The position numbers were made by a program, and so were the translations under genes. A DNA stretch of 5,265 bases from an uncultured Verrucomicrobiota bacterium (GTDB lineage Bacteria > Verrucomicrobiota > Verrucomicrobiia > Limisphaerales > UBA9464). Of the stretch, positions 1-5,265 are shown piece by piece; position 1 is the first letter of the stretch, and every line of letters begins with the position of its first letter. The stretch is from NCBI GenBank assembly GCA_903864375.1, contig CAIPFS010000169.1, forward strand, positions 1 to 5,265, in the 5' to 3' direction. Below the pieces are notes generated by a model. That model had not been told where the DNA came from. It worked only from the letters and a program-made list of their open reading frames with translations, and ran no database searches.

Positions 1-2
1 CG

Positions 3-110
3 CTGCTGATGCCAGCCGATTTCCAGGGCCTCAAGGTTCGCATTTCCGGCTCCAAGATCGCCGATCAATATTTCCGGCTGGTCGGAGAAGAGGAAGGCAG
101 CGTTCCATGA
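3..110 (+). CDS. C-terminal fragment of an unidentified protein (5' end outside window)
   Basis: An open frame enters from the left edge and runs 35 codons to a TGA at 108-110. About two thirds of its codons end in G or C, which fits real coding sequence in this moderately GC-rich window. The visible protein includes the stretch DFQGLKVRISGSK and ends EEEGSVP. I do not recognise the family. The DFQGLKVRI stretch faintly resembles a segment of DctP-type TRAP solute-binding proteins, but in those it lies mid-protein, whereas here the stop follows soon after, so I do not assign that function. The gene converges on the kinase gene, with 61 bp between the two stop codons and no clear terminator hairpin with a T-run there. 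A minus-strand frame is also open over this stretch but has no start codon that I can support. Confidence 0.5.
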   Translation: MLMPADFQGLKVRISGSKIADQYFRLVGEEEGSVP

Positions 111-171
111 TCGGATCAGTTTAAAACGTTGAAAGATAAATCGTGTGAATCACTCCTGTCCCGGAGGGCTG

Positions 172-2784
172 TCAAAGGGATCCTCGTCGGGCTAGAAACG
201 TGCGTGTCGCCCGGGCGGCATGTTCCAATTCCCGGAGGTCGATGGTTCCCGTTTCCCGGAATCGATCGCCTGCCCGCACCGTGGCGTCGGCGATGGCTTT
301 GAAGCCAATCGTCTCGGACGACCCCTTGATGGTGTGAAAGGCGCGCCGGACCGCCAGAACATCAGAGACGGGCGATGGGGATCGCAGCACCGTCATCAGA
401 TTCTCCAGGTCCACCCAGAAGAGGGCAGTGAGCCGGTCCATCATTTCTGATCCCAGCTCGTTCGCCATGAGTTCCTGACGTTCGCGGTCCATGATTCCCT
501 CCGCCCCGGTCATCCGGTCTCCATCGGGTCCGTCGGAGGCGAGGCCCCCTGTTGGGTTCGATGTCATTCCGGAAACCGGCGCATCAATCGGATCCGGGTT
601 GGTTCCAGCCGTTGATTCGGCCGTTTCTCGAGCTGACCGTGAAAGCCATTCCATAAGTATGATTTCCAGTTTCTGGCGGTTGATCGGCTTGGATTGAAAG
701 TCATTCATGCCTGCCGCCCGACAGGCGTCGCGGTCCGAGGCAAAGGCATTGGCCGTAAGCCCCACGATGGGAACGGCGGCGAATTTTGAGGGAAGCTTTC
801 GAATGCGCCGTGTTGATTCGAGCCCGTCCATCACCGGCATTTGCATGTCCATCAGAATCAAATCAATACCTCCCAGGGCAGCCCGGGCCAGAGCCTGGGC
901 CCCGTCCTCCGCCAGTTCGACGGAGACACCCATTCTTTCGAGAAGCCGGATGGCAACCTGTTGATTGATCAGGTTGTCCTCCACCAGCAGGACATGTCCA
1001 CGGGGTTCTGAGCTGATCAACGGTTCCAGAACCGGCGCCTTGGCGGTGCGGGAGGCAGGGACGACCAACAGGGCATTCCGAAGTCTGTTGGAGGTCAGTG
1101 GACCCTCAATCACCGCCCGTGCCCGTCCCTCCCACGATGCCGCATTGAACCCAAAGACGACTGCCCGCGCCAGTTGCTCGGGAGAGAGCTCGTGCCGGTC
1201 GACCGAAGGAACGTCCATCAACAGGATACCATCATCCGTCTGGCCCGTACGGCTGGAATTCCAGGAGACAAGGGCATGCCGGTAGGAACCCAGCTCACGG
1301 CGGAGGATCTCAAAGGTCTTGAGGTGGGACGTCCCAATCCGGACCAGGGGGGTGGGCCACGGAATTTCTGGCGGACTGATGGTGAAATCGTTGTTCAGGG
1401 GCAGGGTGAACCAAAAGCGACTCCCCTCCCCCAATTTGCTTTCCACCCCGATGATGCCCCCCATGGACTCGATCAAGCGGCGGCTGATGGCGAGTCCAAG
1501 TCCGGACCCCCCAAAGCGCCGGTTGATGGAACCATCCACCTGATGGAACTCCTTAAACAAATTTTTCTGGTCTTCCGGGGAAACGCCAATTCCGGTGTCA
1601 TGAACTTCAACGCAAAGCTGGGGGGGCTGCTGATCGTTTTTCAGACAGCGCACCACCACGGTGACATCCCCTTTCTCGGTGAATTTAACCGCATTACCAC
1701 AGAGGTTGACCACGACCTGGCGAAGGCGCGCTTCGTCACCCAGTATCCTCGCTTGCGGATAAATGCCGATCAGCCCCAGCTTCTTCAAACGTGCCCTTGG
1801 GGAAACGATATCCAGTGCAGCCTCAATCACCGATGAAATCTCGAATGCCCGTTGTTCGAGGTGGAGTGATCCGGATTCCAGGCGAGAAAAGTCGAGAACA
1901 TCATCGATGATTTCCAACAGGGAGGTGCCGCATTCCAGAATGGTATCCAATAACCTTCGCTGTTCCCGGTTGAGAAGGGCATCGTCGAGCAATTCCACGT
2001 TGCCAATGATACCGTTGAGCGGCGTCCGGATTTCATGACTCATCGTTGCCAGGAAGGCGGATTTTGTCCGATTGGCGGTGGCAGCCTCCTCTGCGGCCTT
2101 CCGGTAGCCGCGATTCATCACCTGAAGGTCCCGCTGGGTCGCCTCCACCTTTTTCAATTGCCGGGCCAGCATCCAGATGACCGCGAAGAGGGTGATCGCC
2201 AGACCCACGACCTCGACTGTCAGCAATTGATAGGTCCGCAGGCTGGATTCCCGGTCCACCATACGACGTTTTTCCTGAAGGGTATTGGTGTCGCTGACCA
2301 GAACCTTAGTGTCATTTCGCAGTTCAAGGGTCTCTTTCAATAGGTCCCGAACGATTGAAGCGTCGACGTCTTTGGCCCCCAAACGAGCGCCGTACTTATG
2401 TTCCAGACTGGCGATTTGATTGGTGACCGACGCAGCGAGGGTGGCATAGTCGCGATTCGTGCGGAAAGGAGTCGCGAAATTGGCGATTTCAATGTTGGAG
2501 CGGCGGCTGACGATAATGTCGAATTTGTCGGCGATGTCGTCCGCAGACCTCGCCGGCTCGCCACGCTCTGCCGTACGAAGGGTCGTCAGTAATTCGCTGA
2601 CCTCGCGGTCAAACTGGAATGCGGACCAAACGGCGTTTTCGTGAACTGCGCCCGCAAGTTCATGTTGTCGGTCGATGAGGACCCAAAGGGTTTGAACTGA
2701 AAGTCCGAACGCGATGAAACTGACGATGATCAACAACCATGCTGCCTTGATGGTTCGAACGCGAGGATCAGAGAAGCCGAACAT
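172..2784 (-). CDS. Hybrid sensor histidine kinase (HisKA-HATPase-pseudoREC-REC-Hpt), tripartite phosphorelay kinase
   Basis: This is an inner-membrane sensor kinase that should autophosphorylate and pass phosphate His-Asp-His to a separate response regulator. A first membrane helix (about 14-36) and a second (about 187-206) flank a roughly 150-residue, probably helical, periplasmic region with no domain I recognise. A cytoplasmic linker (about 208-245) with coiled-coil character follows, with no obvious HAMP. HisKA has phospho-acceptor His250 in SHEIRTPLNG. The HATPase has its N-box at Asn360/Asn364, G1 DTGIG (396-400) and G2 GGSGLGLAI (425-433). Residues about 479-575 look like a worn-down receiver. 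The intact receiver (about 597-713) has Glu602/Asp603, phospho-acceptor Asp646, Thr677 and Lys699. A Pro/Gly/Ser-rich linker (about 718-765) leads to an Hpt domain with His817 in HTIKGS. The order resembles BarA/TorS-type kinases. The ATG is the earliest possible start because an in-frame TAG lies five codons upstream. It is probably co-transcribed with the exported protein gene 27 bp upstream. No response regulator gene is present in the window. Confidence 0.95.
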   Translation of the reverse strand: MFGFSDPRVRTIKAAWLLIIVSFIAFGLSVQTLWVLIDRQHELAGAVHENAVWSAFQFDREVSELLTTLRTAERGEPARSADDIADKFDIIVSRRSNIEIANFATPFRTNRDYATLAASVTNQIASLEHKYGARLGAKDVDASIVRDLLKETLELRNDTKVLVSDTNTLQEKRRMVDRESSLRTYQLLTVEVVGLAITLFAVIWMLARQLKKVEATQRDLQVMNRGYRKAAEEAATANRTKSAFLATMSHEIRTPLNGIIGNVELLDDALLNREQRRLLDTILECGTSLLEIIDDVLDFSRLESGSLHLEQRAFEISSVIEAALDIVSPRARLKKLGLIGIYPQARILGDEARLRQVVVNLCGNAVKFTEKGDVTVVVRCLKNDQQPPQLCVEVHDTGIGVSPEDQKNLFKEFHQVDGSINRRFGGSGLGLAISRRLIESMGGIIGVESKLGEGSRFWFTLPLNNDFTISPPEIPWPTPLVRIGTSHLKTFEILRRELGSYRHALVSWNSSRTGQTDDGILLMDVPSVDRHELSPEQLARAVVFGFNAASWEGRARAVIEGPLTSNRLRNALLVVPASRTAKAPVLEPLISSEPRGHVLLVEDNLINQQVAIRLLERMGVSVELAEDGAQALARAALGGIDLILMDMQMPVMDGLESTRRIRKLPSKFAAVPIVGLTANAFASDRDACRAAGMNDFQSKPINRQKLEIILMEWLSRSARETAESTAGTNPDPIDAPVSGMTSNPTGGLASDGPDGDRMTGAEGIMDRERQELMANELGSEMMDRLTALFWVDLENLMTVLRSPSPVSDVLAVRRAFHTIKGSSETIGFKAIADATVRAGDRFRETGTIDLRELEHAARATRTFLARRGSL

Positions 2785-2803
2785 GGCGGAAGCGTACTAA
2801 AAT

Positions 2804-2809
2804 CCCTCC
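2804..2809 (-). promoter_or_regulatory. Shine-Dalgarno-like GGAGGG, displaced from the kinase start
   Basis: On the minus strand GGAGGG lies in the 27-bp gap just after the stop of the exported SUOX-fold gene. It is 19 nt from the kinase ATG, longer than the usual 5-10 nt. An in-frame TAG at 2797-2799 lies between this site and the ATG, so no longer kinase N-terminus is possible. The site may still help through re-initiation by ribosomes finishing the upstream gene. Whether it is used is inference. Confidence 0.35.
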
Positions 2810-2811
2810 AA

Positions 2812-3363
2812 TCACTGGACCTGGATCGATTTAATCTGCCAGATGGACCGGCAGAAGTAGACCTCGTTATACAGCTCGGGATGGTCATCAAAGGGATAGA
2901 TCACAAAAGCCGGCCCCTTCTCCCGGATGGACATCGGGCGCCCGTCCTTCCGGGTTGCCAGAATGACGGGAAATTGGGTGAAATCGGTAGACGGTATCTT
3001 TCCGACATAATCATTGAGAGCGGTCACCACCAGGTTGGTTCCCTTGGACCCCACCCAATCCATCACGGTGGACAGAAGCGGGCCTTCATAGGAATGAGCG
3101 TCTTTGATCCAGGGATTCTTGGTCACCACTTTGCTCTGCGGCAGGCTGTCGAGCATGGCCAGGTCGATGACCACCGTTTTTTCCCGATTGGCTTTCTCAA
3201 TGTTCCCGGAAATCGTCAAAATCACCTTGCCGGTGGGCGACCCCAAAACAGGCAGATTGGTCGTCCCCGCCCGCGCCGTGACAAAGAGCAGCGTGAAGGC
3301 GACAAGCCGTTGAAGTTGGACGAGTCCTGAACAGGATTTCTGCACTGGTTTTTCTGCGATCAT
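2812..3363 (-). CDS. Exported small SUOX-fold (oxidoreductase molybdopterin-binding-like) protein lacking the Mo-ligand cysteine
   Basis: The 183-residue protein begins with a basic/polar segment and a hydrophobic stretch (about 19-30, VAFTLLFV core) ending near ARAG, consistent with a Sec signal peptide. The mature part has the layout of the oxidoreductase molybdopterin-binding domain of the sulfite oxidase/YedY superfamily: VILTISGNI (47-55), SYEGPLLSTVMDWVG (91-105), VVTALNDYVGKIP (112-124), a DGRPMSIREKGPAFVIYP stretch (140-157) and a terminal WQIKSIQV (175-182). In catalytic members a cysteine in an RCVEGW-like motif binds molybdenum; the matching stretch here reads VVTKNPW (79-85). The only cysteines are Cys11, in the leader, and Cys172, near the end, so classical catalysis is unlikely. 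The start is supported by GGGAG six bases upstream. The gene lies 27 bp upstream of, and co-directional with, the hybrid kinase, so a periplasmic sensing role is my inference. The fold assignment is fairly secure; cofactor binding is unknown. Confidence 0.82.
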   Translation of the reverse strand: MIAEKPVQKSCSGLVQLQRLVAFTLLFVTARAGTTNLPVLGSPTGKVILTISGNIEKANREKTVVIDLAMLDSLPQSKVVTKNPWIKDAHSYEGPLLSTVMDWVGSKGTNLVVTALNDYVGKIPSTDFTQFPVILATRKDGRPMSIREKGPAFVIYPFDDHPELYNEVYFCRSIWQIKSIQVQ

Positions 3364-3369
3364 ACCACA

Positions 3370-3374
3370 CTCCC
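3370..3374 (-). promoter_or_regulatory. Ribosome binding site GGGAG for the exported SUOX-fold protein
   Basis: On the minus strand GGGAG is followed by the 6-nt spacer TGTGGT and then the ATG ending at 3363. This good spacing fixes the start of the exported protein and places its charged N-terminal residues ahead of the hydrophobic signal core. Confidence 0.65.
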
Positions 3375-3491
3375 GATCGATGGAATCCGGCGATTGTTTG
3401 GTTTCAGGTCGTCGAACGCCACCAACGGCGAAAGAGCCGCCCTCAGAATTAAGGGAAGTTGGCTGATTTTGGGGCGCGGCGATCTCATGCT

Positions 3492-3511
3492 CGGGTGTAT
3501 TCCTACACCCG
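3492..3511. repeat. Perfect inverted repeat, 8-bp arms with 4-nt spacer
   Basis: CGGGTGTA (3492-3499) is separated by TTCC from its exact reverse complement TACACCCG (3504-3511). The arms could pair as a hairpin in RNA or form a two-fold operator for a dimeric regulator. No run of T follows on either strand, which argues against an intrinsic terminator. The site is about 130 bp upstream of the SUOX-fold start codon and about 40 bp upstream of the weak -10-like TTAATT, a position compatible with an activator site. The symmetry is seen directly; the regulatory role is inference. Confidence 0.6.
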
Positions 3512-3652
3512 GTCCGAAATTTTGTCGTGCATCTTCCTTCGCACCTCGTCTTGTTACTAATGCCAAGGCAGGGTAAGACACAAGTCCAACTTCCCGGTGT
3601 GAAATCGACGCCGACGGAATCCGACTGTCAGTGGCGCCACCGGAAACCTGCC

Positions 3653-4966
3653 CTAGCGGAAAAGCCCATAACCCATCCGGAAGGTGGAACTGCGTTCCTC
3701 ATACCTCAGAAGCGACTCGCCGTAGCCGTTGAAGTACTGGACGTAAAAGTATCCGTTCAGCCAGTGATCTGTGAGATTTCGAAGGGGATAGCTGGCATCC
3801 AGGGTCAGGCTGCCGCGATTCAGAGAGTTTCCAGCGCGAACGGTGGCATCCAGGAGAATGCTGTCACTCTTTCCCGCCCGGATTTGCAGCTCAGCATACC
3901 CCCGGTAGGCTGCGATTTCCGGATTCTCATTCAATGTGCCCAGGTAGACCCAGGCCTTCGGGGCCACCGTCACCTGCCATCCTCCATCATACCCCATCAC
4001 CAACCGCGGACGCAGGAAGGCTTCATTGAGGGTGCGGGAAGCCGTGGCAGCACGCCCGTTGGACTCATGCGCCAGCGCCGCATCCAGGTCAAAGCGCATC
4101 CAGTCCGGGAAATTTCCCCGACGCCAGATGTCCTGCCACTGATAGAGGAACTCCGGCTTGTAACTGGTATCGAGAAACGGGGCGCTTGGAGCCGACGTAT
4201 CCCAGAGGGACGTTTGCGTATAGGTAAAATACGCACCCCGAACCCAGGGAGCCTGCTTCGCCAGCCAGCTGTCCTCGCCGATCAGCTTGTATTTAAAGCT
4301 GAATTGCAATTTCGTGTTGGGGTGGTCGGGTCCCACGAGAATGAACATCGGTTCGTAGCCAAAAAAATGGTCCCGGAAAAATTCGCCGGCGGAGTCCAGC
4401 CCCACATGATCCGGTTGACGCTGCTGCTGGCGCCCTAGGGCGGGGGATTCCCCTTTCGAACCCGTCGCTCCCCCACCCGGAGCCGGGGAAGCCGTCCCGG
4501 TTGTCACGGTCGAATTTGTCGAAGGGGTCCCCCCCTCCGTGACGGCAAATCGGACCGAGCTTCCGGGAACTCCCCCCGCCGAGACCACCACCTCGCCCGT
4601 GAAGGCAGACGGCATCGAAAAACGATAGGCGGTACTCCCAAATCCTTGAGGCTGAATATTGTACATGCCTCCGGAATCGATTCGATCGGCCGTGGCGACC
4701 GCGGTTTGGGTCAGTCCGCGAAGCTCCAGTTCGAGATGCTCGGGGAACATGCCCCTCAACGGCAACTGGCCGGGATTTAAAAACGAAAGAAGAATCACCG
4801 CAGGCTGGCCTGCGACCACCGTGGGTTCAGGGGTCGAAAGGAGCGGTTGCAGCATCCGTTCGGCCGAGCCCCGAACAGTCAAAAGCAACCCTACCACCAT
4901 CGCCTGCATCCAGTGCTGAAGCCGGGGAAGAGAAATGCGATTCAACGGTTGAGAATGGCACACCAA
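3653..4966 (-). CDS. pldA: Outer-membrane phospholipase A (OMPLA/PldA family) with a long N-terminal extension
   Basis: The C-terminal 240 or so residues of this 437-residue protein match the OMPLA beta-barrel, a Ca-dependent, dimer-activated phospholipase of the outer membrane. Hallmarks are YTQTSLWD (249-256), PFLDTSYKPEF (263-273), HESNGR (300-305) and YFNGYGESLL (411-420). The catalytic triad is intact: His300, Ser302 and Asn314, with the same spacing as His142/Ser144/Asn156 of E. coli. Ser310 matches E. coli Ser152, but the position of E. coli Asp149 is Ala307. E. coli PldA has about 290 residues; the extra N-terminus here holds a signal-like segment (hydrophobic about 22-30, ending near GSA), a probable beta-sandwich (about 40-143) and a Gly/Ser/Thr/Pro-rich linker (about 144-175). 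The chain ends Phe-Arg, not the usual terminal Phe. The codon at 4964-4966 is TTG; GTG at 4961-4963 has a better spaced AAAGG, and ATG at 4907-4909 would drop the positive leader residues. The gene is divergent from sufE. Confidence 0.92.
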   Translation of the reverse strand: MVCHSQPLNRISLPRLQHWMQAMVVGLLLTVRGSAERMLQPLLSTPEPTVVAGQPAVILLSFLNPGQLPLRGMFPEHLELELRGLTQTAVATADRIDSGGMYNIQPQGFGSTAYRFSMPSAFTGEVVVSAGGVPGSSVRFAVTEGGTPSTNSTVTTGTASPAPGGGATGSKGESPALGRQQQRQPDHVGLDSAGEFFRDHFFGYEPMFILVGPDHPNTKLQFSFKYKLIGEDSWLAKQAPWVRGAYFTYTQTSLWDTSAPSAPFLDTSYKPEFLYQWQDIWRRGNFPDWMRFDLDAALAHESNGRAATASRTLNEAFLRPRLVMGYDGGWQVTVAPKAWVYLGTLNENPEIAAYRGYAELQIRAGKSDSILLDATVRAGNSLNRGSLTLDASYPLRNLTDHWLNGYFYVQYFNGYGESLLRYEERSSTFRMGYGLFR

Positions 4967-5025
4967 AACCTTTGGGGAAGGGGCGAGTTTTCATTTCTCT
5001 CAATTGTCACCTAACCTTCGTCCCG
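4967..5025. promoter_or_regulatory. Divergent promoter region between the phospholipase and SufE genes
   Basis: Only 59 bp separate the two divergent starts, so the promoters must overlap each other or lie partly within the coding ends. I see AT-richer sequence around 4989-5004 but no clear -35/-10 pair on either strand. On the minus strand AAAGG lies 5 nt before the candidate GTG start of the phospholipase. No good Shine-Dalgarno precedes the SufE ATG. Confidence 0.35.
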
Positions 5026-5265
5026 ATGCCGATGGTTTCGCTTTCCACAGAAGAGGCGGTCCTCCATTTGGACCAATTGCGCGATCCTCAACAGCGATTT
5101 GTCTACCTGGTTGAACGGGCGAAAAATCGCGATCCCCTCCCGGAACGGTATCGGGTGGACGCCCATCGTGTCGTGGGCTGCCAGGTCAGGACCTGGTGGG
5201 TGGGTGAAATGCGATCGGGCGCGTGCTGGTTCGGGCTGGATTCGGACGCGGTCACGGTCAAGGCC
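5026..5265 (+). CDS. sufE: SufE-type cysteine desulfurase sulfur acceptor (3' end outside window)
   Basis: SufE accepts persulfide sulfur from the cysteine desulfurase SufS and passes it to the SufBCD scaffold during Fe-S cluster assembly in the cytoplasm. The first 80 residues are visible. The family pattern is clear: a helical start, RFVYLVERAK (24-33), PLPERYRVDAHRV (37-49), and GCQVRTWW (51-58) containing the sulfur-accepting cysteine, here Cys52 (Cys51 in E. coli SufE). FGLDSDAVTVKA (69-80) matches the conserved DSDA-x-x-VKG stretch that begins the next helix. About half to two thirds of the usual 140-residue protein is present, and the frame is open to the window edge. A second ATG at 5032-5034 is an alternative start two codons in; no strong ribosome binding site separates the two. 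CsdE is a close paralogue and cannot be excluded without a neighbouring suf or csd gene. Confidence 0.9.
   Translation, partial: MPMVSLSTEEAVLHLDQLRDPQQRFVYLVERAKNRDPLPERYRVDAHRVVGCQVRTWWVGEMRSGACWFGLDSDAVTVKA

Larger units (their letters stand above)
3364..3652. other. Intergenic region between the phospholipase and SUOX-fold genes; likely holds the promoter of the sensor operon
   Basis: This 289-bp gap lies downstream of the phospholipase stop and upstream of the SUOX-fold gene, both on the minus strand. It holds a perfect inverted repeat at 3492-3511, a 10-bp palindrome GTGGCGCCAC at 3631-3640 just past the phospholipase stop, and a modest minus-strand -10-like TTAATT at 3447-3452 with no convincing -35. 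Neither palindrome is followed by a T-run, so I see no classical intrinsic terminator. A 73-codon minus-strand frame (3360-3581) overlaps the downstream ATG by 4 bp, but its composition does not look protein-like. The region most likely carries the start of the sensor operon. Confidence 0.5.

Noticed and set aside
111..171. Bidirectional terminator between the converging genes
   Set aside because: Only a 4-bp CTCC/GGAG stem is visible, with no T-run on either side; too weak to call.
1174..1836. 220-codon plus-strand open frame inside the kinase gene
   Set aside because: It lies antisense to the conserved HATPase and HisKA-proximal coding sequence and shows no recognisable domain.
3492..3511. 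Inverted repeat as an intrinsic terminator of the phospholipase gene
   Set aside because: No T-run follows on the minus strand, and it is about 140 bp past the stop codon; an operator or other role fits at least as well.
3360..3581. 73-codon minus-strand frame overlapping the ATG of the SUOX-fold gene by 4 bp
   Set aside because: The ATGA overlap is tempting, but the predicted protein is Pro/Arg-rich without domains, I saw no supporting ribosome binding site, and it spans the inverted repeat and likely promoter.
3631..3640. 10-bp palindrome GTGGCGCCAC just after the phospholipase stop
   Set aside because: It is short, has no loop as a hairpin and no T-run, and such palindromes occur by chance in GC-rich DNA.
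3527..4438. 303-codon plus-strand open frame antisense to the phospholipase gene
   Set aside because: It is antisense to a protein with clear catalytic motifs; long antisense frames are common in GC-rich coding DNA and its translation shows no family features.
4440..4530. G/C-rich low-complexity stretch as a repeat element
   Set aside because: It is explained by the Gly/Ser/Thr/Pro-rich linker of the phospholipase and has no regular unit.

Overview
The window is moderately GC-rich, densely coding DNA from a Gram-negative bacterium. The evidence for an outer membrane is a recognisable outer-membrane phospholipase A with its catalytic residues. The phylum cannot be fixed from sequence alone. 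The unusually long N-terminal extension on the phospholipase and the large hybrid kinase would fit a Verrucomicrobiota/PVC-type or proteobacterial genome, but that is a guess.

Layout, left to right: (1) 3-110, the last 35 codons of an unidentified plus-strand gene. (2) 172-2784, minus strand, an 870-residue membrane-bound hybrid sensor histidine kinase with HisKA, HATPase, a degenerate receiver, an intact receiver and a C-terminal Hpt domain. (3) 2812-3363, minus strand, a 183-residue exported protein related to the oxidoreductase molybdopterin-binding (SUOX) fold but lacking the molybdenum-ligating cysteine; it lies 27 bp upstream of the kinase in the same direction. (4) 3364-3652, a 289-bp intergenic region with a perfect 8-bp inverted repeat around a 4-nt spacer. 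(5) 3653-4966, minus strand, a PldA/OMPLA-type phospholipase with a roughly 190-residue N-terminal extension and a non-ATG start. (6) 5026-5265, plus strand, the first 80 codons of a SufE-type sulfur acceptor, cut by the window edge and divergent from the phospholipase gene.

The most interesting unit is the pair at 172-3363. A small exported SUOX-fold protein without the catalytic cysteine is probably co-transcribed with a kinase that has about 150 residues outside the membrane. The simplest inference is that the exported protein is an accessory sensor or ligand-binding partner that feeds the kinase, not a stand-alone enzyme. Phosphate would then pass from His250 to Asp646 to His817 and on to a response regulator that is not encoded here. 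The phospholipase and SufE genes look like unrelated housekeeping or envelope neighbours. No tRNA, rRNA, CRISPR array, insertion sequence or phage gene was seen.
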